Assembly: GCF_009905375.1 (NCBI RefSeq)
Contig: NC_133650.1
Coordinates: 64,545,669-64,609,668, forward strand
DNA: 64,000 nucleotides
Origin: Apium graveolens
Taxonomy: Eukaryota > Streptophyta > Magnoliopsida > Apiales > Apiaceae
Reading direction: 5' to 3'
This document shows, one piece after another, positions 47,899 to 57,887 of the stretch. A program made the position numbers and the translations under genes. Each line of letters starts with the position of its first letter. Within the stretch, counting starts at the first letter, position 1. The notes below the pieces were generated by a model. It was not told where the DNA came from, searched no databases, and saw only the letters and a program-made list of their open reading frames with translations.

Positions 47899-48419
47899 AT
47901 TTATCTGAGATATTTTGCAAGTTGTAATGTAGCCAGAAATTTAGTTGATTTTTAAGTCTTGGATGAAATTTTGGCTAAGTCAAAATTTGCATCTCGATGG
48001 ATGACCCTTATCCATCGAGTTTAGTCATCCGTCGATATACTACTTGCTAATAAAAGTCAATTATTTTTCTGGAATACTTTATGTCTCGACGGATATAAGT
48101 TTATCCTCATCCGTCGAATTGTCTAAATCTCAGCCGTTAATTCCCTGAACAGTATCCATCGAGTATACTTATAGTTTGTAAGCATTACAAGACGGATAAT
48201 GGGTGAAATTTTTTACAGTTTACTTTTAAACGGCTATTTTAGACAATTTCTATTGGTTAATTTACTTTACTTTATTATTTTTATCAGTTATTTTTGAGAT
48301 AGTATAAAAGCTTATTTCATAGCAATTGTTTTCTTTTATCATTCTCAAATTCAACTGCTTTTATTTCATTCTCTCTCAAGCAAATATTCTCTTTCTCTTC
48401 AAGCTTTCACTCTCTAACA
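47899..48419 (+). promoter_or_regulatory. Spacer of element A with motif cluster and probable internal promoter
   Basis: Motif copies in both orientations lie at 47991-48195 (for example CTCATCCGTCGAATTG). A TATA box TATAAAAG is at 48303-48310, a CT-rich leader follows, and ATG is at 48420, 117 bases after the TATA. The layout parallels C and E although the motif is different. Confidence 0.6.
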
Positions 48420-51400
48420 ATGGCACCTGTAGTAAAGATTATGTCTCAAATTAGGTTCATTTATGAGAAGAACAACTTCACTGTTTTGGTCAATAAGGGT
48501 ATTCAGCAATCAGAGGACTATCACAAGATGATGGACTTTGTGAAGAATTGCAAGCTAAACTACGCCATGCTGGAGTCACACATAATCTTCTGTGAAGTTG
48601 TTGAAAAGATGTGGACCACTGTTATCTACAACTCTACTGACAAGACCATCATTCTAACCATCAAAGGTAATGAGTTCTGTATCAATAGTGATGTAATAAA
48701 AGCATGTTTCAAAATTCCTGATAATAATGTGACTTCACCACACAATGACGCTGATATTATCAATATGCTTAATTCCATGCATTATGCACTTCCTGCCACT
48801 AAATTAAGTGATATTAGGAGATTGGGTCTTAGGAAGGAGTGGAGTTTCTTATGTGATGTAGTTACTAAAGTTTTCTCTGGAAAAGTCAGTAATTTTGATT
48901 CAGTGAATATTTGCATGCTTAACATGCTATACATGCTAGTTACAGATAAATTTTATAATTTTAGTGACCTTGTCTTGTTTAAGTTAGGTTTTAAACTAGG
49001 TGAGTTAGCTAAAAGAGGTAAGAATGTGTATTATGCTAGATTTTTCATGTTATTGGCTAACCACCTATGTCAAGAAATTGTGCTTGAGAACCCAAACAAT
49101 AAACTGGCTTGTTGGGTTCAAGAGAGAAGACTCATTGTAGATTTGAACAGAGCCAACCATCACATGGACGTGCCAATGTTCTATTTTCCTGTAATGCAGG
49201 TACCTCAGATAAGTGAGGTAAGTTCATCTATCCCTACAACTATTCCAACCTCCATTATTTCTTTGACTTCAGGAGTAGCTATGGCAACTGTGCCAATGAC
49301 CAAACAGTTGCTTACCAAAGCCTCCAAACCCTCTACAATTTCCAAATCTAAATCAAAGAAAACCCCCTCTGGCATCTCTCAAAAGATGCCATTTGAAAAA
49401 TCCACAAAAGCAAAAGAGGGGAGTGTGAAGGAGGGAAAGTCAGGTGAGGGAAGGGGTGAACATCAAAGAAACCACAAGAATAAGGTTGGAGAGTTGAGTG
49501 AATCCCAGCCTAGCCACACTGCAGTTTCCCAACAAACTACAGTGCTTAAAAAGGATAAAAGCTCACTTCTAGCTGCATCCTCCCAAAAGGATGCAGTTAT
49601 TGAACAAAGCTCTCAGCCAAGAGCACAGGCCAAAAGGGTTAGGGACACAAGCTTACCCCAAACTTACACAAGAAAGAAGAAATCTAAAACCTCTGGGGAT
49701 GCACAGGGCACACACACAGTGCAAACTGGTGTTAAATACATAGTCCCTGCACTCTCTCAAATTCAGTTTGATGTGGTTCCGATAAATGTGGAGTCACAGC
49801 CAAAATCTCTATTTATAGAAGCATCTGATACACCATACTCACCAACAAACTCTCTGGAAGTGGATATGATAAACACTATAATTCCTGATTCCCCTTCTTT
49901 AACTCTGTTGGGGAAGCCAAAATCTAGTGCAAGTGAGCATCATCTTTTAGATGATTTGTTGGCTCACTTGCCAATTCTTTCAGATACTATTGTGACATCT
50001 GTGCCTCAAATATATTTAATCAACACAGAGTCAACAATAGTTTCTCTTCCCACCTTATTCATTTCTACTCTCTCGATGGATATTGCTCATTCGTCGAGTA
50101 GTGATTGTATCCCGATGGATAAGCTTAACAGCAGTTATCCGTCGGATAGCATTACCACTCACTCGATGGATATCACTTATCCGTCGAGTATCTCTGCACA
50201 ACTTCAAACTTCAATTATTTCAAGTGTAGAAGATTTAGTGTTTGTATAGTCACTCTTAGGACTGAGAGAGGAGAGTATATTGAGTGAGAGGCTGGGTTGC
50301 TCCCAGGCAAAAGGAGAGGAAAAGAGTGAAAATCAGCAATCCATTTATTCAGGATTGACAAAAGTGAGTGAGAGGAGTCCCACCTTAGTAGGTGAAGGTG
50401 AGGGTGTGAGGGTGGGGAGCCAGGGTGAGACCCTGATGAAGCAAAAGAGAGATTATGAGAGAAAAGCAGGTACAGAAGAAATAAGGGTGGATACAGCCAT
50501 TGCTCATGAGTCAATGATTGTGGATGATGCTAAAAAGGAAAGACAATTTTAGCAACATTACAAGGCTGTAATTGATAACATTTCCTTGGATGCTGACATT
50601 TTTACTCATCCTGTGTCAGCCTATCAATTGTTGGCTGCTCAGGGTAATGAGGAGGCAGAAAAGACATTAAATTTGGTGCATACTTTAGAATCTCTAAAAA
50701 GGGATAAAGCTGCTATCAATTTAATGCCTCCTACAGCTGATGAGCCATCTGAAGAATTTGGAGTAAATTCTAATGATGATGACTCTATTTCATTTGATGG
50801 AAGCATGAACTTAGGGGGAGATGAAGGCCCAAGTTCTATTCCTGATCTACCTAAATGGGCCTTGACTAAGGAATCCACACCTGGACAATTCAATGTATCC
50901 TTGGTCAAACAAATCATGTCTATCCAAAAGGCCATTCAGAAGAGCTCAAATGCTGGTACCAGGGTTGTTCTTCAAGCTCACCTAGATTTTTTACATCTAA
51001 TGAAGCTACAGCAAGTCAGACAGAATCTGAGTGTAGATGAAATCAAAAAGGATATAGCGGACTTGAAGACCTATAATTCTGAGAAGCTGGATTCAGTCAT
51101 GCCATATGGTACCATACAGGATCTATTACTGAGACTGAGGAGAGAATCAGATTCTGAAAAGAAGTTGGCCAAGCTGGAAGATAGAGTTCAAGTTATTGAG
51201 AATTATGTGGCCATCCTTCTTCAAAATCAACAGTCTCAGACAAATCTTCTCATGCAACTAGCTAAAGCACAAGGCCTAACTCCTCAACTTGATGATAACA
51301 AAAAGGGGGAGAGAGAACCAAGTAAGGGGGAGAAAGGACCAAGTGAGGGGGAGAAACTTCAAGTTCAAATCAGCAAAGTAATTGTACCTTCAATTACTGT

Positions 51401-52984
51401 CTCCAAGCCACCAGTTGCAGATGGTATAGATCTAATTAAAGCAGCAGCAGCAAACTTGAAAGTTGCTAAGAAAGGAAAGTTGAGTTTGATTAACTGGGAT
51501 AAGATTGATGAGGAGATATAGAAAAAGTTTAAACTTGTTAAGGAGCCAGTTAAGTCAGCCATCCATCACTCTCAAGTCAAGCAAATCAGTGTGAATGAGA
51601 TGAGCATGAATTATCTGAAAAGAGGACAATCTTCCTGCATCAAATCTCTAAAGGCTGAAATGATTCTTAAACCAAGGGTAAATTATTCAAAATCATCCTT
51701 AAAGAACCCCTTGGATACTTTGTTTGAAACACCCAAGCCTGATGAAAAGAAGCTTCTGTCAAGATCAATTGCTTTCTATAAAGATCCAGCTGATTCAGCT
51801 TCAAAAAGAAGAATTGCTAAGATATTCAGAAATGGAAAGGAAATTTGTGTGATAGCTGGACATCCTCAATTTGCTCAAGAAAAGAGGAAGAAAAGGCAAG
51901 ATTAAAGCAGGAAAAGAAGCAAGCTGCTCTAGATGCAAAGAAGGCTAAACAAAAGAAAGAGCAGATTACTATCTTAGCCAAGCTACAGGCTGTAAGTTCA
52001 TCTCAACAAATTCCCTCTCAACCTTCTGAAGTCATTGAATCAAGGAAGCAAATTGAAGAACATAAGAAATCCCCAAGGAAGAAACAATTGGCTAGAAGAA
52101 CAAAAAGGAAACTGGATATTGTTGGCAAGGAATTGGAAGATCAATTTCCTAAGGTACCCACACCAGCTACAACTCAAGCATCAAAGCCCTATGTGGTATT
52201 TGAAGATATAAAGGTGGTGGATCCCTACAGGAATATTCATGGTGAACCTATTGTGCCCAAGGATGAGCCAATAGAATGGGATAACATACCAATTCCTGAC
52301 TTCGGTTTACCAATCCTTAGCAAGCCAAAAAGGACAAAGTCAAGGGCAGTCAAGAAAGTGAAGTTGTCACCTCTCAAATCCAAATCAGTAGTTAAAGCTC
52401 AACCCAAAGTCAACAAGGGAGACTACTTGTACTTGTGTAACATCAAAGAATTTTCAGATCTAAAACTCTATCTGGATGAACTGGATGAAGTGAGGGGAAT
52501 TGATGCATACAGGAACCTACCTGAAAGGTTAGTGTTCAAGTACAAAGGAGGAAGCGAGGTTTAGTGGCCACTTCACAGGATTCTTCAAGAAAGCCAAGTT
52601 GTACTGATTAAAGTTTATTCATCCTTCAAGAAGAACTTTGGGTTCAATGTAACTGCAAGAAGACTAGTATTGAAGAAGATTGAAGAACTAAGGAGTATTA
52701 GAGCTAAAGATGCACTCCCAAAGACTCTAATCATCCCATACACAGGGAGAAGAGTGCATCTAAGGCCCTACTGGCTGATGGAGTTCATGGATAACAAAGG
52801 TGTGAGAAGATTCTTCAGGTTAGAAGACCAATTGAGTATCTCTAGCAATGAGACTCTCTTGGAAATGCAAGAAAAGCTAGATCTCTCAGAATCTGATGAA
52901 CTGGAATTCAATAGGCAGCTCCAAAATCAGATTGATGAAAACAACAGAAAGCTTGGAAGAAGATCCAGACCTTCAAGAAACTAG
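48420..52984 (+). pseudogene. Long extra reading frame of element A (function unknown)
   Basis: ATG 48420 opens 609 codons (to 50249). The frame continues after stops at 50247, 50550 and 51519, then shifts near 51890 and has one more stop at 52562; total about 1520 codons. The N-terminal ~220 residues align with the E and C proteins through VVEKMWTTVIY, LRKEWSFLCDVVTKVF, NMLYMLVTDKF and YYARFFMLLANH. The middle is Ser/Thr-rich; 50071-50190 encodes several motif copies. Coiled coils (about 51000-51260), GGGGGAG repeats (51302-51355) and a Lys-rich basic region (51890-52130) follow. There is no signal peptide or membrane helix, which argues against a classical envelope protein. Confidence 0.78.
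51302..51355 (+). repeat. Triplicate polypurine unit in element A extra frame
   Basis: Three GGGGGAG units about 21 bases apart encode the peptide unit KGE/EGE in a Gly-Glu-Lys context. Repeated polypurine sequences upstream of the 3' LTR are typical of Sireviruses. Confidence 0.8.
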
Positions 52985-53168
52985 AAAAATTTGCTCAGGC
53001 TAGAGGAGTATCTTGAAATGACTGTGAGCCAAACTTTGTACATTTTGATTAATTGAAGCACTTTCAGTATTATCTACTTATCTTTAAAGCTGTATGTTTA
53101 GGATATTTTGACATCAAGTATCTCCTAATTTATGGCTACAATTCCAGTAGACATAAATTGGGGGAGAT
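52985..53168 (+). promoter_or_regulatory. 3' untranslated end and polypurine tract of element A
   Basis: Non-coding sequence ends in ATAAATTGGGGGAGAT (polypurine tract about 53156-53168) directly before the LTR. Confidence 0.85.
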
Positions 53169-54178
53169 TGTTGTGCATATGTTGTGTACTTGATGATTTC
53201 ATAAACAAAACATCTAAGTAGATTTTACTTAGTGAAATAATGTAGCACTCGACGGATAAGAATTATAGTCCCGACGGATAACTCATTATAGTCCCGACGG
53301 ATGATGACTTATTATCCATCGAGTGAGTAGCTTATGTAATAATGAGTTTGTAGCACAGTTCTGTATACATCTTTGTATAGATTCTGTAGTAACCTATAAG
53401 TCATGTTGACTTTAACTAGATATGCAGAATAGGTTGATTAATTGTATATAAATGATGTCTTGTAATTCTGCATAAGTGAAATGAAGTCAAGTGCCAAAAT
53501 AGCTACCGACGGATGATTAACAAAGCCATCGACGGATGATCAAATGACTATCAACGGATGTTTAATATAGCAGTCGACGGATGATCAATGAAGCCATCAA
53601 CGGATGTTCATAAAGTCGACGGATGATCATATAACCAACGGATGTTCATAAAGTCCAACGGATGATCATATAAAGAATTCAAACAGCAGTTGAACAGTGA
53701 AAACAGGGCACAGGCGTCGAGATATATACAAATCTACTGTGGAAGCCCATTAACTGGGTAATAGAGGACGAAAAGTAGCAAAGCTTAAGACTGATAGTTT
53801 TTATATTTATTCAGTCTTTTTGACTTTGTAATCTTGGTAATATATAAACCAAGAACGTAGCAAATAGAAATAAGAGAGCTGAGATACACAAATAGAGAAA
53901 TATTTATAAGCAGAATCATTAGAATTTCCCTGTATTCTCAGTAGTTCAATTTGTAAGCAGCTGTGAGCATTCTTGCACACAGAGTTCTCTCGATATATAT
54001 AATATATATCTCTGGTGGAATTGTTAAAAATCCACCAAAAAGTTTTTAAAGACTCTTATTTTTAATTACTTATGTTTTGATTCAATTAAGTTTGAACATT
54101 TTTATTTCGAGAAAAAGGTTCAAGAATTCCATTCAACCCCCCTTCTGTAATTCTTGCTATATTGTTAAGGGACTAACA
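53169..54178 (+). repeat. 3' LTR of element A
   Basis: 1010 bp from TGTTGTGCATATG to GGGACTAACA. It carries a motif array at about 53505-53670 and TATA box TATATAAAC at 53841-53849. It shows the intact site into which B inserted in the other LTR. A 46-bp deletion near 54090 accounts for the length difference. Confidence 0.95.
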
Positions 54179-55610
54179 GTTATGGAAGACACGTTAAGTC
54201 AAAAAGAGAAGTTGAATGTGTTAACAGTACCCGAGGAGTTATACAAGGAATTTCAGAAATTGGAATTAGAAATCAGAGTTTGCATGCCTAACGAAGCAAA
54301 GATGTATAGTATGACTTTCCAACCAGAACTACTAGAGAGAATTAAGAAGTGTCAAGAGAAGGTAATGGATCAGGACATTAATCGTTTGGTAGGTGAAGAG
54401 TTGTGCACACAAAAGGATGATCAAGGTGTACTTAGGTTTTCTTCCAGAATTTGGATTCCACCGGTAACAGAATTCAGGAATGAAATTCTACAGGAAGCTC
54501 ATAACTCAAGATATTCAATCCATCCAGGGAGTAGCAAAATGTATAGAGATTTAAAGGAAAATTATTGGTGGTCAGATATGAAAAGAGAAATTGCAGAATG
54601 GGTTAGTAAGTGTTATACATATCATAGGTTCAAGGCAGAGCACTAGAGACCAAGTGGATTATTACAGCCATTAGAGATTCCAGAATGGAAGTGAGAGCAT
54701 ATTGCCATGGATTTCATAGTCGGATTACCAAGGACAAAAGCAAATCATGATGCCATTTGGGTTATAATAGACAGACTTACCAAGTCAGCTCATTTTTTGC
54801 CTATAAATGAAAGATTTTTGCTAGACAAGTTGGTTCACATGTACTTAAAAGAGATAGTAGTTCGTCATGGAGTTCCTGTGTCTATCGTATCTAATCGAGA
54901 CCCCAGATTGAATTCGAGATTTTGGAAAAGTTTTCAAGAATATTTGGGAACCAGATTTAATATGAGTACAGCTTACCATCCACAGACAGATGGCCAAAGC
55001 AAGAAAACAATTCAGATGATTGAAGACATGTTATGCGTTTGTCCAATTAATTCCAAAGGAAGTTGGGAAGAGCATTTACCCTTGGTAGAATTTGCTTACA
55101 ATAACAGTTATCATGCTAGTATTTGGATGCCATCCTATGAAGCTCTTTACGGATGTACATCTGGATCACCAATATATTGGGATGAAGTAGGAGAATGCAA
55201 GATACTTGGACCTGAATTGGTGCAGCAGATGAAAGAAGTTGTTGAAGTTATTCAGAAAAGGTTAATTGCAGCCCAAGACCGTCAAAGAAAGTATGTTGAC
55301 CAATCAAGGAAGGATATGGAATTTGAAAAAGGAGATTTAGTGTTGTTAAAAGATTCACCATGGAAAGGATTAACCCAATTTAGAAAGAAAGGAAAGCTGA
55401 GTCCTAGATATGTCGGACATTTTGAGATTTTGAAGCGTGTTGGCAAAGTAGCCTACGAATTGGCATTACCCCCGCATATGGCGCACATTCATAATGTTTT
55501 TCATGTATCGATGCTTAAGAAGTATAATCCAGACTCCAGGCATATAATCGAGTATGAGCTGATAGAACTTCAGGCAGATTTGCCATATGTAGAAAGTCCG
55601 ATAGAGATTC
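54179..55610 (+). pseudogene. pol: pol part 2 of element H: integrase (broken, 3' truncated)
   Basis: The frame resumes after A with the duplicated GTTAT. The zinc-binding region has both His (HNSRYSIHPG) but the CxxC pair reads CYTY, losing a cysteine. Stops lie at about 54646 and 54692. In the catalytic core the first Asp is kept (MDFIVGLP), the second reads SNRDPR (Asn codon 54893-54895) and the Glu position reads GQSKKT (Lys codon 55001-55003), so two of three catalytic acids are gone. The C-terminal part (LSPRYVGHFEILKRVG, HNVFHVSMLKKY) runs to VESPIEIL, where F inserted. A chromodomain would follow but is not in the window. Confidence 0.9.
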
Positions 55611-56645
55611 TGTTAGGAATATGTTGTGAACTTGATGATAAATTAAACAAAATACCTTAGTATATTTAACTTAGTGAATTTTGTAGCACTCAACGGATGA
55701 TCAAATATAGTCCCGACGGATGAATTAATATAGTCCCGACGGATGACAATTTGACATCCACCGGGTGAGTAGCGTATGTAACAGATAAGTATTGTAGCAC
55801 ATTTCTACAAACAACTTTGTGTAGATTCTGTAGGAGTATATGAGTCATGTTAACTACTAGTGGATATGTAGAATAGGTTGATTAATTGTAAATATGACAT
55901 GTCTTGTAATTCTGTAAAAGTGAAATGGAGTCAAGTGACAAATAGCTACCCGACAGATGATCAACAAAGCTACCCAACGGATGATCAACAAAGCTACCCG
56001 ACGGATGACAACATGTACCCGACGGATGATCAAATTCAAATATCTATTGACAGTAACAACACAGTCACATGCGTTGGGTGTTTGCAAAAGGAATGTGGCA
56101 GCCTGTTAAGCAGGAATTTGAGAACAAAGAAGCATTACCATTTCCATGCAATTGTGAAGATATTCAAAGATGCTAGAATAGAGTAGTGAAGCAACATGGA
56201 GTTAGACTAGATATATATTATTTTATTATCTTGTCTTATTGTCATATAAACTTGGTAATATATAAATCAAGTGTAGTTAGTAGAACATTCAACTAAGCAA
56301 ACACATTTTAAAGAGAGATAGAAAAAGTTATACTTGTCAAGAATTTCTCTGTAGTTTGTTTATTCTACTTGTAAAGCAGCTGTGAGCCATTTTAAGCTAC
56401 ACAGAGTTCTCAAACATATATATATATATATATATCTGGCGGATACATTCAAATCCACCAGAAAGTTTTAAAAGCTTGTGTTTTTATTACTTTGTGTTTT
56501 GATTTATATAATCCTTTCATTCCGCACTCTACAAATCAAACACTTATATATATTCAGTTAGAACAGTTTTAAAATCTTGAAAAAGTATCTAGAATTACAT
56601 TCAACCCCCCTTCTGTAATTCTTGTTGTATTTTTATGGAATAACA
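55611..56645 (+). repeat. 5' LTR of element F
   Basis: 1035 bp from TGTTAGGAATATGTTGTGAA to GGAATAACA. A minisatellite of four roughly 24-bp units, each containing CTACCCGACGGATGATCAA or a variant, lies at about 55944-56032. TATA box TATATAAAT is near 56260 and an AT run lies at 56417-56435. Confidence 0.92.
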
Positions 56646-56647
56646 AT

Positions 56648-56659
56648 TGGTATCAGAGC
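56648..56659 (+). promoter_or_regulatory. Primer-binding site of element F
   Basis: TGGTATCAGAGC, two bases after the LTR end. Confidence 0.95.
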
Positions 56660-56705
56660 AATCTCTTGAAGTACAAAGAGTGTAAAGAGCACAACAAATA
56701 GCAAG

Positions 56706-57887
56706 ATGAACAAGAAGGATGTTGGAGTCAAAATTCCATTTCTGGACAAAGATAATTATCACCACTGGAAGGTGAAAATGCACCTACATCTTCTTTCCCA
56801 AGATGAGGCCTATGTGGATTGCATAGAGAGAGGTCCTCATGTACCAATGAGAGCTGCAACTGGAAATGAACCATCTGTTCCCAAAACTAGGCATGAATGA
56901 TCAAATCCTCATATTGAGCAAGTCAGGAAAGATAAGAAGGCCATGAACATTTTGTTCAATGGAGTTGATAGTGATATGTTTGATAACATCATTAACTGTA
57001 AAAGAGCTAAAGATGTTTGGGACACAATCTAAAATATATGTGATGGTACAGAGCAAGTAAAGGAGAACAAGATGCAGCTACTGATTCCGCAATATGAGCA
57101 TTTCCACTGTGAAGAAAGTGAGTCTATCGCTGATATTTTTAGTAGATTTTAAAATCTACTAAATGCTCTGAAGTTGCATGGAAGAGTCTATCAAACAAAA
57201 GACTCTAACCTCAAGTTCCTTAGATCTCTTCCAAAAGAGTGGAAGCCAATGACAATTTCATTGAGAAATTCTCAGGATTACAGGGAATTCACCTTGGAGA
57301 GACTGTATGGCATCTTAAAAACTTATGAACTTAAAATTGTGCAATATGAGAGGATGGAGAAAGGAAGGAAGAAAGGAGGGTCCATAGCACTGGTTGCTGA
57401 GTTAGAGAAAGAGAAAGAGATGAAGGTAGAAGTTGTTGAGTCTACATCAAAGGTCTGTGAAAGCAAGGGTAAAGGGCTGGTAGTTGAAAATGAAGATCAG
57501 TTGAGCCAAGATGACATGGATGATATTGATGAGCATCTAGCATTCCTACCCAGAAGATTTGCCAAGCTCAAGTTCAAAAAGAATTTTGGAGCAGCCAAAC
57601 CAAGTAGAAAAATGGTGGATAAATCCAAATTCAAATGTTTCAAATGTGGCTTGGCAGGGCATTTTGCCAATGAGTGTAGAAAGTCGGATTCTAGCAAGAA
57701 GAAGTTTGAGCCTGTTGATTATAAACAGAAATATTTTGAGTTGCTTAAGAAAAAGGAAAGGGCTTTCATTACATAAGAAAATGACTGGGCAGCTGATGGA
57801 TTAGATGAAGATGAAGAAACAAGCTATGTCAACCTAACCCTGATGGCCAAGTATGATGAAACATAAACAAGTTCTTCAAGTAATTAG
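56706..57887 (+). pseudogene. gag: gag of element F, short form joined to pol
   Basis: The frame starts MNKKDVGVKIPFLDKDNY. Stops include 56898, one near 57030, one near 57150, 57774, and TAG at 57885 exactly at the joint, where A has CAG. The zinc knuckle CFKCGLAGHFANEC is intact (about 57635-57677). The coiled coil, second knuckle and Met-rich tail of A are absent, and the gag and protease frames are the same. Confidence 0.88.

Larger units (their letters stand above)
30946..54178 (+). mobile_element. Element A: Sirevirus-type copia retrotransposon with B nested in its 5' LTR
   Basis: Both LTRs, primer site, gag, pol, extra frame and polypurine tract are present. The flanking duplication GTTAT (30941-30945 and 54179-54183) sits in the gypsy element H. 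Without B the element is about 13.1 kb. Family motif ATCCGTCGG or its complement occurs in the LTRs, gag, the integrase-RT linker, the spacer and the extra frame. All coding regions carry stops or frameshifts. Confidence 0.95.
23555..55610 (+). mobile_element. Element H: Ty3/gypsy retrotransposon, probably Tekay/Del-type, interrupted
   Basis: It begins TGTAATATCCGGGAC, with a 3.3-kb LTR, a primer site, a leader with a small ORF, Gag, protease, RT, RNase H and integrase in gypsy order. The long LTR starting TGTAATATCC suggests the Tekay/Del chromovirus lineage (inference). Element A (with B inside) splits it at 30945/54179, duplicating GTTAT. F cuts it at 55610 before any chromodomain would appear. 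Only the 5' LTR is in the window. Confidence 0.87.

Noticed and set aside
55878..56186. Open frame of 102 codons with repeated YPTDDQ
   Set aside because: It is the F LTR minisatellite read in one frame; no start context or family protein.
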